A stretch of DNA of 64,000 nt, taken from the NCBI GenBank assembly GCA_954871525.1, contig OX940863.1, positions 9,276,001-9,340,000 of the forward strand, in the 5' to 3' direction. The stretch's first letter is position 1, and each line of letters starts with the position of its first letter. The position numbers were made by a program, and so were the translations under genes. Of this stretch, positions 34,784 through 46,169 are shown one piece after another. The notes beneath the pieces were generated by a model that ran no database searches, was not told where the DNA came from, and saw nothing but the letters and a program-made list of their open reading frames with translations. Origin of the DNA: Parietaria judaica. Its lineage: Eukaryota > Streptophyta > Magnoliopsida > Rosales > Urticaceae.

Positions 34784-36161
34784 AGGATCGCAAGGAAACC
34801 CTAGGCTGGGAGAATCCAGAACGATCCCAAGAGCGCGAGCGAGTCTCCCGAAGTCTGGGCGAGAGAGAATTGGGAGGGTTCTTCTCTGTGTGTCTGTCTA
34901 GGTCAGAGTCGGACGAGAGAGAGACGACAACGATGAATGGATGATCGCTCGCTCTCTCTCTCTGTCTCTGGCTTTGTTGGACCAATCGATAAGGAATTTT
35001 CTTCCAGGCTAAAGGAAGAAAATAAATATGTTTTAATTTAAGCTAATTTTATTTTATTTATTTAATTAAATCATTTGTCGTTAGGTGGTAGGCAGGTGCG
35101 GTGTAAAGTTTCATCTCAAACCTATTTTACTGTTAAAGATTTAACCCCCAAAACTTATTTATTGTCGTTGGCCGTTTTACTTAGGTGTCGTTTTTGCTAT
35201 CTTGTGCTGATAGGTTGTTATCTTTTATGTCGTTTCTAGTCAAACTGTTTTTTTTTTTTTTTTTGGCTAGCTTTCCAACTCTTCGTATTGGCACCACCGC
35301 ATAGTGTATAATCGGGTGTAAAAAAAAAAAATCAGAAATGTGGGTTTTATAACGCATTCGAATTGAAAAAAAAAACGCAACCATATTAAATCGGGTTAAA
35401 CCGGAGCCGGTTTATAAAAAACTACATCCACGTTAAAAATCGGTTTCGAGTTTCGGGTTTAGGAAAAAAAAAAACAAAAAACTCGGATTATTAGTATTTT
35501 TTAAGGGTTACTCCAACCCAATTTTCAATATATTCCTATTTGTTTTTAGTATTTTTTTCTTTTTTTTTTTAATGAACTTTTCTCTTATTTATAGAGGTTA
35601 ATCTTCTTAGTACAAACAATACCGATCCCGAGCTCTAGACAACGATGTCTCTCTCAGCTACTGGATATTCGCATTGACCCTCGAACCCGATTTTCGTCTC
35701 TTTGTATGCGAGCATATGTAAATAAATGCTGGGACAAAAATGATTAAAGATAAGAAAAAGTGTTTGTTTGCACCATAACTATTAAGACAATGAAAAGAAA
35801 AGAAAAAAGAGAAAGAGAGATGAGATTTTGGTATCCAAGCACTAACAAGCTCCAAAGTGTCTAGAAATTATTTAAACAAGGTTGTGAATGGGACCTTTTA
35901 TATTGTACCATTTCTCAATTATGATGATTGAGGAGAAAAACCATTAATTTGAATGGTTATTAGGATTTAGGCCAATCTGATTATAAATATCTATAATTTT
36001 CAGTACAAGCTTATCACAATTCATAAGCAAATTAATACCAAGCATTTAAAAATTTGTGAGAGAAAATAGCTCAATTGGACATTAAGAGAATAGCCCAATA
36101 GTACAAAAGGAAATGGACCTAATTTAATATCAAATGTACATAGACATATATATATATATAA
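34784..36161. other. Kinase promoter and AT-rich intergenic DNA
   Basis: From 34784 to about 34985 the minus-strand sequence is CT/GA-rich and likely forms the kinase 5' UTR and promoter. The rest has many poly-A/T runs (for example 35250-35263 and 35560-35570) and no supported gene. Confidence 0.4.
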
Positions 36162-36618
36162 GGGTTAATGATGGCAAAAATACCCAAAGTTTGGTCAAAG
36201 AACCTCTCGTGTACCCAAAGTTTAAAAGTGGTGGTAAAAATACCCAAAGTCGCATTTGAGGAGTTGACCAGTCCATTCTCGTAACGCCGTTAACTATGGC
36301 CATGCGGACAAACGTGGGTTGCTGACAGAACAATTTTTGCCACATGGATGAGCCCAAATCAGCCTAGTTTACGACAAAACAACGAATTAAACCCCTAATA
36401 AACACTATTTAATACAACTAATTGAACCCCTAATGATTACACTTAACTAAACAAATTTGTCCACGTGGCCAGAGTTAACCGGTAAGTTAACGGCGTTACG
36501 AGAATGGAGTGGTCAACTCCCTAAATGCGACTTTGGGTATTTTTGCCACCACTTTTAAACTTTGAGTACACGAGGGGTTCTTTGACCAAACTTTGGGTAT
36601 TTTTGCCGTCATTAACCC
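36162..36618. mobile_element. MITE with long inverted repeats (Mutator-like)
   Basis: A 457-bp unit starts GGGTTAATGATGGCAAAAAT and ends with the near-complement, TTGCCGTCATTAACCC. The inverted arms are about 165 bp each and surround a short AT-rich centre. It is flanked by identical 9-bp repeats TATATATAA (36153-36161 and 36619-36627), which suits a Mutator-like target duplication, although the site is itself a TA repeat. There is no coding capacity. Confidence 0.85.
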
Positions 36619-36627
36619 TATATATAA

Positions 36628-37094
36628 TATATGTGTGTGCTATAAGAACCCAACATTGTTCCAAGTATTTTGGCATATTCTTTTTTTTTTAGCAGAAATA
36701 GTACCCAAGGCCCAAGGGTCATAAAATAGTGTTGAGATTTAATTTTATTCATGTCGAGTTAACGTCACTTAAGTTAGAGATGCATACGTCTTCAATTCAA
36801 TAAAAGTGTTGAATAATTGATTTTTTTTGAAGTTTAATTATTAACATACACATGTCTATCATGTATCAAACTTAAACTCGGCATGTGTGGAGTTAGACCT
36901 CAACATTTTTTTGTGGCCTTTTGTGGGGAAGATGTCGACGCACTTAGGATAAAATGGAGACTTATGCCGCTAGTATGATAAAGAGAGAGAGAACACAAAA
37001 TATTAGTGCAAAATAGCTAGACTTATAGTCGGGTTATTTATTAATTATTTATACCATAGGTAATAATTTGGGAAAAGCTCGATATTGCTTGTTG
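36628..37094. other. Intergenic DNA, no supported gene
   Basis: An AT-rich stretch between the MITE and the coatomer zeta stop codon. It probably includes the 3' UTR of that minus-strand gene. Confidence 0.35.
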
Positions 37095-38902
37095 TCACTT
37101 GAGGAGTGTTCGTGATAAGTGTTCTCTGGCACTAGTCCATGCTTGAGTTATAGTCTGCAACATTACCGAGCAAACCATAATTACATCATCAAATATCAAA
37201 CTATATATAAGACTTATTGTCTGAATAATTTGCATATAATTATAATTTAAGATATCAAATGGCATTGCATTTTGGTACATATCTACCTGCTCAGACAAGG
37301 CTGCTTCCCCGTCCGAGTTGTGGTTCGCAACTTTCCCTACTATGGTGCTCGGGTCGGTTTCGAGCACGATCCTGAAACGTCGAATTCGAAACAATTTCAA
37401 GTATGAAACTTGTGCTGGAGGATAACAGGCACTGAAAACTTCATTAAAAAAAAAATAGGGGCAAAACGGTAACTCACCCTCCATCGACGATCTCATCGAT
37501 ACATAGTAGGATGAGGTCCAAGTTCTCGAGCACCTCCCTTTTGTCGACGGTGTTCCTACAGCGATGCAAAGACGAGTAACGATACCTAATAAGTTGATAG
37601 GACTTATATCGTAAATTCATAAACCATCAACTAATCTCGTTATTAGTCAACGTGGGATCATAACGGAAGTACCTTAGGATGAGCGTAACGGAGTCAAAGA
37701 AAGCTTGAAGAACCGTGGCCTAGACGATCTCGTTCTCCTCCTCGCCTCCGGTCACGAAGAAGTGAAGGTCTTGGACGAACTTGTAGATGACGATGTTGTT
37801 GTTGAACATGGCTATTTCCGCTGAAAGGCAGAAACATTTTAACGTAATCATCAAGACATTAATGTTGATGAGAAATACGGGAGAAATGTACCTTCGCTTC
37901 GGGGGTTCGACTTGAGAGTCCTGGTGAAAACGGATTTTTCGAAGGCCAATTTTGCATTCTTTGTTGGCCATTCGTCTGAGTAGTACTTAACGGCCACGCG
38001 CTTCCCCTCAGAATCTAGCAGAAGAATGTTCTTAACTGAAGGGTATGAATCCTGTGATGTAAACATTAATTTTCCTTAATCAAATAGATATTCAATTCTT
38101 ACAACAACATACCAGAATAACCAGTGAATAATATAGACAAATATAGACAGGCATTTCAAATTGATTGGCCTAATTAAAGACTATAGCTTTAGGCGGAAAA
38201 AGACGGTAACGATCTACTGGCTACGATTGATCAACAACTTAATATATAACCGTATCCGCGGTTAGATTAATTAAGTCAGCACAACAAGTCATATAAGATA
38301 ATCAGAAATTATTAATAAAAAAAGTAAAAATTATGAGTTAAGAGAAATTGTTTATGACACTAAGCAACACCAAAGATTCATCGCCTATTTCCAAAAGAGA
38401 GAAATTTATAAAGCGAGCTTGTACGGGCGTGTAATTGCTGATCTTTGATTGGCGATCTACAACCCTCGGAGTATTACGATGTACCGAACTAAGTAAAAAA
38501 AATCGGGAATCATACATTACTTTTACGATTCTTGTGATAAGATTGAATCGGGTTTCAGATAATAATTCTCACGTGAATAAATATACAAACGCATACATAT
38601 TGAAAAGCATATATATATCAAAGTTTTGAATTTCAGTCTCATATAAGTTTATAATCAGTGACTTATTCTAAGCAAATATCAAATCAGAACATCAAGCATT
38701 TTTTCACAGTTCAGAACATATATAATTACTCACTTTATAAATTAAATTCTATTTATTAAATAAGAACACATCATGATCAATATCTGAAATCCTATGCTTC
38801 AGATCTATATATAGGGAACACAATGTAGACATCCAAATCATAATATATTTATATATATATATATATGTATATATACACAGAGAGACTTACAATGCTACCC
38901 AT
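37095..38902 (-). pseudogene. Coatomer subunit zeta gene interrupted by one in-frame stop
   Basis: Six exons join in phase: 38891-38902, 37892-38051, 37673-37820, 37478-37555, 37287-37371 and 37095-37154. They would give 180 residues, the usual size of zeta-COP. This is the small adaptor-like subunit of the COPI coat in Golgi-to-ER transport. Conserved blocks are clear: [81 protein letters not shown] and the TREHL-like end ARE HLSRTLLK. In exon 3, at 37722-37720, a TAG replaces the Leu codon expected between ENEIV and ATVLQ. A single T-to-A change from TTG would explain it. All splice sites and the rest of the frame are intact. It is therefore a very recent pseudogene, a nonsense allele or a sequencing error. 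Confidence 0.85.
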
Positions 38903-39124
38903 TGTCGATGAGATACGAGATCAGAAAAGTTTAGATTTCTATGGAGGAATATCGTTTCTTTCTTTAAGTTAATTGATGAGATAAATGAACATTTTAATCA
39001 GAAATATAATAATAAAGAAGGGAAATGGGTATTTCTGTCATTACATAACAACATTGTTATAATAAAAATATAAATAAATTAAATAAACGAAGGACAAAAT
39101 ATATGGTTCTTTCCATAGTTAATC
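38903..39124. other. Upstream region of the coatomer zeta gene
   Basis: This holds the probable promoter and 5' UTR of the minus-strand gene. No specific element is assigned. Confidence 0.3.
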
Positions 39125-39841
39125 GTGGCGAGCAATTACTGGAGACCTGGGAATCAATGTCGATATCACGATTCTCCGATTTTGGCAATTCTACTTATTT
39201 GTCACGTTTATTTCCGCATTTAGTTTTGGTTATTTGTTTCTCATCTCTATTATTATGACGACGATGTGTACGCCGAAGCTGTATACGATGAAATCATGTA
39301 CGGTAAAGGGGAGCATGAGGAAAGAGAAAGTCGAGAGTGACACAAATATGTTTCTCGCTGTCCACAAGTTCGTGTTTGGCCCCAACGGAGAAGATCGATA
39401 TTTCGTGGATCCAAACAAGCCTTTACTAAATTCAAATTCCTTGCTCGATTTGAGAAAGACGTATGGAAACCCAACGTGATTTTTGTGGTGGTCCCCGACG
39501 AGCTACCCAACAAAGTGTCCAAGCGGCTTCCCTACAAGGTATTAAACAAACCACCAGTCGAGTTTGTGCAAGAGCCACATGTCAAGTCACACGTTAAGCC
39601 ACTCGACATGACGATCGAGCGATCAATCCCGATGAGCCACCGATTCATCTAATGACAACACGACCAACAAAATTCTAGGAAAAATATTATCGACTCCGAG
39701 AGAATGATGGCAAGCCATTACCAGATCCCATAAATTAATGTCAATATCACGCTTTCGTGATTTTGGTATTTCTATCTAATTATTACGGTGTATTTGTGCA
39801 TTTAGTTTTGGTTATTTGTTTCGCATAGCTATAATTATCTG
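39125..39841. repeat. Diverged direct repeats flanking a decayed coding remnant
   Basis: Segments 39125-39258 and about 39706-39841 are alignable direct repeats. Both share ATCACG, GATTTTGG and GCATTTAGTTTTGGTTATTTG. Between them, two overlapping plus-strand frames (about 39246-39479 and 39440-39652) read as one protein split by a frameshift: ...FVFGPNGEDRYFVDP... then ...WKPNVIFVVVPDELPN... I do not recognise the protein. The arrangement could be an old LTR-flanked remnant or a retro-inserted gene fragment. Confidence 0.4.
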
Positions 39842-40740
39842 TAGCCATTTTTTTTCTCATTAAATGGTTTTGCTTGTGTTTAGGATGGTTTATAGTTTTG
39901 ATTTCAGAAAATTAGAACTGTATAAGAATTTGCTTCATTAGTTTGTGATTTTCAGTTTATGATGACTGATAAAAATTGACATTTCAAGGTTAAAAGCGCT
40001 TTTCCGTCTTTCTTCTAACACGAGTCTGTATCAATTTGTTTGTTGCAAAAGTTAATACACATTATGAAGCAAACATCCGAAATCCGAAATTCTTTGTATG
40101 AACTTGTGCTTACAATCTTGTACTCAGATATTTATGCAATAAAATACTCTCAAACACTTATTATATTTCGATTATCGCTTTACTTCATTCTCGTTATCTT
40201 ACTCTACAAGCTATCTCGACCTATTTAATTTAGTTTTAACGGAAGGACCCGAGTCTCGTGTTATAATAAATCGGACTTCTACAACTTGTCACTTCGTGAT
40301 CGTTGATGCAATTTTCACCCACCCATTATCATTATTTTCACTAGTTCCCCCAAATATATAAGAAAGGTTCCAAATTTATCCTCTTTTTTTTTTTTTTTTG
40401 TACCCTTAATATTTTCATTTTTATGTTTAATTATGTAAGCCCTAATTTTTCTATATAAGTTCATATACACATATTACAATGAATTGATACATAAAAAATC
40501 ATACACACATGTGACATAATGTCATATTTTGGCATGGAAACCAAGGTTGAAAGTAAAATGAGAGAATCAAGAATACAACCATTTACACACAAGAAACCAA
40601 AAACTAGACTTTGTCCCACACTACACACAAACCCTAAATTCTTTTTAAATTATAGGCCTTAGAGATCATACACCTCAGACGAACTAACTCAATAATAAAT
40701 AAAAATTTGTACAATAATTGATTTAACAAAATAAGAATCC
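39842..40740. other. Intergenic DNA, probable 3' region of the EPF-like gene
   Basis: An AT-rich stretch with a T run near 40384-40399. The last ~250 bp may contain the 3' UTR of the minus-strand peptide gene. No other gene is supported. Confidence 0.4.
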
Positions 40741-41083
40741 TCAAGGGCTGTAGAACAGAGGGCCACACTTGCATTTCCAGTTCTCGGGCTCGTAGTTGGC
40801 ATACTGGACGCCGAAGTGGGCGTGTCTGTTGGCGGTGGTGGGCACTTGGATGGGCTCGCACGGCGTGCAGCCATAGCACTTGTGCTCGCAGCTCGGCGGG
40901 CTCGACCCGATCTTCCTCACCCCTCTGCGCCATCCCATTCTCATCATCATCTCCTCTGCCTCCCAAGAACTCTTCATCAACCAAAACACAGCAAAAGTCA
41001 GCTTAAGAGAGAGAGAGAGAAGTACAGCTTGGTGCTTATATATATAGTACATATAATACACACACTCACACACACATATATAC

Positions 41084-41171
<88 letters not shown>

Positions 41172-41602
41172 ACCTGTTTGGGTGTTGGTTGTGTTTCCGG
41201 GCTCTGAACTGGACCTGAATTCATAGAGTGATGCATGAGTAAGAAGCTTTTGGACATGATTTGTGAGAGTACAGCAATGGAGAAAAATGATTTGCTAAAA
41301 AAGATTCAATCTTGATGTTTGGTTTGAAAGGAATGGGGATAAATAGGTGGGAAAAAAGAAAAAGAAAAAAAAAACGGGTTACTAAAATATACATAAACTG
41401 TTACATATAGTTTCCAAGTTCGAACAGTGGAAAAGCTTGGTATTTTAGTAAAAGAGAAACAAAATCTTTCGAAGCAAATCAGATGGTCACCTGATTGATG
41501 AGCATCAATGGCTATATCTGATGGAAAAGACCTGCTCGTAGCAGAAACCCACCACAGAATCTGCAGAGCCATCACCAAGCACCCACAAACACTTCCCTTC
41601 AT
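40741..41602 (-). CDS. EPIDERMAL PATTERNING FACTOR-like secreted peptide precursor
   Basis: Three exons join in phase: 41491-41602, 41174-41214 and 40741-40971, giving 127 residues. The N-terminus is a signal peptide (basic MKGS, then a CLVMALQILWWVSA core). A linker with RRGVRK just before the mature part is the likely processing region. The C-terminal domain starts IGSSPPSCEHKCYGCTPCEP and ends KCKCGPLFYSP. It carries six cysteines, the count of the EPFL fold. EPFL peptides are secreted ligands for ERECTA-family receptor kinases that set stomatal spacing and organ growth. The exact subfamily member is not assigned. The donor of exon 2 reads GTCTCC, a weak site directly followed by a CT/TA microsatellite. 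The start is the ATG that gives the signal peptide. Confidence 0.88.
41097..41160. repeat. (AT)n-(GA)n compound microsatellite in an EPFL intron
   Basis: An AT run (41097-41138) joins a GA run (41139-41160) inside intron 2 of the EPFL gene, 13 bp from the exon 2 donor. Confidence 0.9.
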
Positions 41603-43462
41603 TTCTTCAAGATCAAACCTTTCCAACAATGAATGATGATCTGATTATGACCTAGATTGCCCTTTTGCGATCTTCTTCATACATATAGGAATATGAACCC
41701 TTGTCCCAATTTCTGGGTTTGATTTCGAGAGAGCCTACTCGAAGAGGGTACGTAGAGAGAGGTTGCTTGACAAGCAAGCGATTCAGTTTTCATATACTTT
41801 CACTTGACAACTCTTTCTTCTCTCTCTGTATTTGTGGAGTGTGATCTTTTTGGCCCAGAACAAAAGCACCCTTTACTTTCTGAATCGGCCTTTTTGTGCC
41901 TAGACTGCAGAGCCTTTATATATGATTTTATTTAATATTTCCCATAATAGGAATTGAGTAGGAAAAGAGAATCAATGCAGATCTGCAGAGAAATTTAATG
42001 AGTTAGTTAAAGGATTTAATGAAGTACTACAAGTCAAACTTATTACAGCTCGGTTGGTATATGAGAAACAATGTACCATCCTCCAATCCAATCTCAGCCC
42101 TTCATTTCGAACCACACAGAAATGACATGTATGAAATTAAATACTGCTGATCTTCTTCATGAAAAAACAAGTGCCACGGTTCCGATATTATCTGAAACCG
42201 GGATTCGTGTTCCGGGTTTTTCAGAAATCTAATAACTGCCAATCCCAATTTCTCCATCAAAATAATTACGTTACAGAAACAATGGACGAATAGAATATTA
42301 AATAAGGAATCGGAATCTCGGTTCCTTTTTTTATTAGAAAAACAATATCGGGGTCTCGTATTACGGGGTTACAGCATTAATTGGAAATTAGCCACACATA
42401 ATACTTCTATTTTCTCTGTTATATTATCATCGAATAATGAAAGTTAAAACAAAAAGACTGAAGTGACTGAGGAAGCAAGGAAAAATGGAAGATCAAGAGA
42501 AGGAAGACTGTACACAACCAGTGTGAATCAGGAAAGCTATAAAAAAAATAGCCTAATGGATATTAGAATTATTATATTATTATTATTTTAAAATTAAGAT
42601 TTTTTTTTTGTTGAAGTTTGAGCTTGTTGTGAGTAATGTTGCTTGTCACTCATCACATCATCAACTGGTGTTATTATATGAGGAAATACCATAATAAACC
42701 CTGGCTCTGCTGTACTAGAGGCTGAAATGGTATGTTAATGTTGTATATGTATTTTCTGCATAAACCTAAAGTCAGCTCAGTGAAAAGTCACATATCATTA
42801 ATGGATGAATTATAGAATAGACAATGGAGGACCAACCAGCAAAAGTATTGTTTTTTACTCTAAATCAGTGAATAATCTTTCTTTTGGTCTTTTTTTTTTT
42901 TTTTTGGGTGTGACAAAAGTTGATTTGTTTTTAATTTGATGTTATTATTCATTGTGGTAGCAAAACTAGACCTGGAATTTGCAGAGAGGGTATGTGAAAA
43001 TGGAATTGGTCATTTATGGGTCCATAAAAATGTTTTTAAGACAGTTTGGAGGACCACAAGTGTAGCATTTATCAGCTCCAAGGACTTGGAGTTTAGAGAA
43101 GTAAGAAAATCAAATTATATACAAAATACCAATTTGTCACTAAAGGTGTAAATTACTATCATTTTCTGTCCCTAATAAGAGGACAGATACATGTAATTTA
43201 TGCAAATACAGATTACAATTTAATTTGCTTTCTGTTGGATAGAAAAAAGTGCAGGCATTTGAGACCACTAACAGAAGCTACACATAAATAATGTGTGTAT
43301 TTCTTTTGATTTACAAGTTTAAAAGAAAAGAAAAAAGATAAATCAGGAAATATCATAAGTAGGGCCAAATTTTGTATATATAATTTTGTATCCGAACTTT
43401 AGTTTTGACAGTAATGCCCCCAATACTTCATGAGTTCAAAATGATGAAAAGTTGTAATCTTG
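41603..43462. other. EPFL upstream region and AT-rich DNA
   Basis: The part next to the EPFL gene (to about 41850) is likely its 5' UTR and promoter, with a CT-rich patch near 41818-41828. The rest includes a T run at 42890-42905 and no supported gene. Confidence 0.4.
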
Positions 43463-43731
43463 TGCGCAACACACTTATTTATGGGCATTTTCATCAATTT
43501 TATTATTTTTCTCCTATCTTGTAGAATAGAACCATCATTTGAATTATTTTTAAATTAAGTGTAATCTAGTGCGCAATACATGACTTATTTATAAGTATTT
43601 TCATCAATTTATTATTTTTCTCCTATATATATAAATTGTTTTTGAATTACTTTTACATGACTTATTTATAAGCATTTTCATCAATTTATTATTTTTCTCC
43701 TATATATATAAATTGTTTTTGAATTACTTTA
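43463..43731. repeat. 77-bp tandem repeat
   Basis: Units starting ACATGACTTATTTATAAG lie at 43578 and 43655, an exact 77-bp offset, and run to about 43731. A more diverged copy precedes them from about 43463 (CGCAACACACTTATTTATGG). Confidence 0.75.
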
Positions 43732-44153
43732 TTCTGATCGATTCACCATAATCCGATAATCTAGTTTACTGACCTCAATAATCAGTGTCAAAAATACTTT
43801 TAAACAAACCATGCGTTTCGCACAAATGGGTAATTTTTCGCACAAGTTCACGAGGAACACTGCACCAACATGTAAAATTCAGGGGTCATTATTGCCAATT
43901 AATGTAAATTTATTATCATACTATCTAAAAAAAGTCGAGGTGATGACACCACATTTTCCGTAGTGTGTAATATGACATTGAAAGCTCAAAATCAAACTTT
44001 TGGGACCAAAGTAAACATGATCAAATCTATATCTAAACCATTTGTTATTTGTATAAAGCCACAACAATGGCGAATTAATTTCAGATACAATCTCCAAATT
44101 TGCTACAAAACACGATCACGCATAACATTTACCCGATTCTCTCGGTTTGGAGA
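43732..44153. other. 3' flank of the small conserved gene
   Basis: Probably holds the 3' UTR of the minus-strand gene at 44154-44708. I see no other gene. Confidence 0.3.
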
Positions 44154-44708
44154 TCACTTGCGGCTTTCGGACTCTTTCTTCGGAAGAACCGCCCCGACGA
44201 GAGCCTCAACCTCCTCCTTCACCCTCTGGAACACATTCGGGCCTTTCACCTCGTCGATCTGCGTATCTTCGTCGATGTCGCCGCTCCTCCCGTGAGTCTC
44301 GCCGTGGTGGCGCGGAGAGTGCGCTATAGCTTCGATCTCCTCCTTCGCTCTCTCAAACACATTTGGGGCTTTCACATTCTTGTCTACCAAATCAAACCAT
44401 ACACAATCAATTACTTTGAAATACACTCAGAAATATTAATTCATCGAAAACATAGGTTCGCTTTTCCCAAAAATACCAAATTTGCGCAGAATCGACCAGA
44501 AAGATCGATTGATTTGATCTCTGTGCGACCTAGAAACAGAAGATATTCCGAATTCGGAACTAGAAGATACATGAATGATGAATATACGTACAAAAGAAAA
44601 ACCAGAAAATTTTGACAGAGCTTAAGATATAATGAAACAGAAATGAGCTGGGTGAGAGTGAAGATTAGCCATACCTGAAAGATTAGGGTCTCGTTCCGGG
44701 TCTGCCAT
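44154..44708 (-). CDS. Small conserved plant protein with duplicated VKxPNVFxRxKEE motif
   Basis: Two exons join in phase: 44675-44708 (MADPERDPNLS plus one base) and 44154-44383. They give 87 residues. The protein has two similar blocks, NVKAPNVFERAKEEIEAI near residue 14 and EVKGPNVFQRVKEEVEALV near residue 53. They are separated by an acidic/histidine linker (HHGETHGRSGDIDEDTQ). The end is basic (PKKESESRK). It is hydrophilic, probably helical, and has no signal peptide or membrane segment. I recall similar uncharacterised plant proteins but no established function, so none is assigned. The splice sites (CAG|GTATGG and GGTAG|AC) are consistent, and the start is the first ATG. Confidence 0.75.
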
Positions 44709-45070
44709 TGAAGCCTGTGACAGAGCTTTTCTGCTTTGGGAGAAAGGAAGAACCCGACTCAAAAGAGACGTGTTTTGTCTTTGTTACACGTGTCGGAACC
44801 ACAGTCAATTACATATTAGAGTAATTAGAAGTGCTGCCCCTTGAACTTTGCTCGTTAGTGCAACTGACCCTAGAATTTTAGTATTTTGAGGATCTATCCC
44901 TTATATTTTCAAACTGTGGCACATTATTTTTCCTATGCGTTATAAATCTTATGGAAGATACTAATTCGAGACTTTATGTCGTGAGCCTTTAGGTAACAGA
45001 GTTCAAGAAGTTTCAGTTCACCGGTAGATTTTAAAGTATTACGAAATTCGCAATTGTCTCATTATATTTA
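44709..45070. other. Upstream region of the small conserved gene
   Basis: Probable promoter and 5' UTR. No box is assigned and no other gene is visible. Confidence 0.3.
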
Positions 45071-46169
45071 GGGGTTAATTGCGGCAAAAAGACCCAATCT
45101 TTAGTCATATGCTCTGCTGTGTATACAACCTCCGTAAATGGCAGCAAAAGTACCCAAACTTGGCATTCGGGAGTTGACCGAGAAAATCAGTCCATGTGGC
45201 TGCTAGCCTTTGCCACGTGGCATGCCACGTAATTATTATTTTTTAAATAATTTAAAAATATTAATTTATTTTTTTAAAATTTTAAAATTAAATTATTTTT
45301 CAATAATAACCAATAATGAATACTTAATAACCAATAATGAATATTTAAATTTAAATATTCATTATTGGTTATTATTATTAAATATAATTATTCATTTTAG
45401 AAAAGTGGGTCAAACAAATATAAATAAAGAAAAAATCACCGTTCACGGTTCACTCAAGCTCCACCTCCGATCCGGTTCACGGGTGGAACGAAATCGCTTA
45501 ATATGTTTAATAATAACCAATAATAATCATATGACTATTTAATGACAATTTTTAAAAAAAGAATAACATATATAAAAAAAATATTATAAAATTATTATTA
45601 TAAAATGCAAACACAAAAAAAAATATCATGCAAATAAATAAAAATAATTTTTCGTCAAATATAAATATGACTACTATTTTTTTTTAATAAGTAGTATGTA
45701 TTTAATTATGTCTTGACTTATTGGTTATTATTATTAAACATGTTAAACAATTTTATTCGACGCGTGAACTGGATCGGAAACGGAGTTCAAGTGAACCATG
45801 AATGGTGATTTTTATTTCGTTGTACCCATTTTATTAAAAATAAATAATTATAACCAATAATGAATATTTAAATTTAAATATTCATTATTTGTTGTTATTA
45901 AATAAAAAATATTAAAAAATAATAATTTTTAAAAATATAAAAATAATTTTTTTATGAAAAATATTTTAAAAAATAATAATTACGTGGCATGCCACGTGAA
46001 GCCAAGTGTCATGTGGCATGCCATGTAGCAAAGACTAACAGTCACATGGACTAATTTTCTCGGTCAACACTCAAATGCTAAGTTTGGGTACTTTTGTCTC
46101 TATTTACTGAGGTTGTATTCACAGCAAAGTATTTGACCAAAAATTGGGTCTTTTTGCCACAATTAACCC
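45071..46169. mobile_element. Foldback/Mutator-like element with nested palindromes
   Basis: The ~1.1-kb unit starts GGGGTTAATTGCGGCAAAAA and ends with the near-complement TTTTTGCCACAATTAACCC. The arms are about 170 bp each and share TTACGTGGCATGCCACGT. Near-identical 9-bp flanks (TTATATTTA and TTATATTCA) suggest a Mutator-like duplication. Inside the arms lie further inverted pairs, such as the ATTCATTATTGGTTATTATTA segments around 45300-45390 and 45850-45900. The GTTCACGG/CCATGAATGGTGA blocks (45440-45500 and 45765-45815) form another. Most of the element could fold as one long hairpin. A 110-codon open frame inside has no recognisable domain. Confidence 0.75.
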
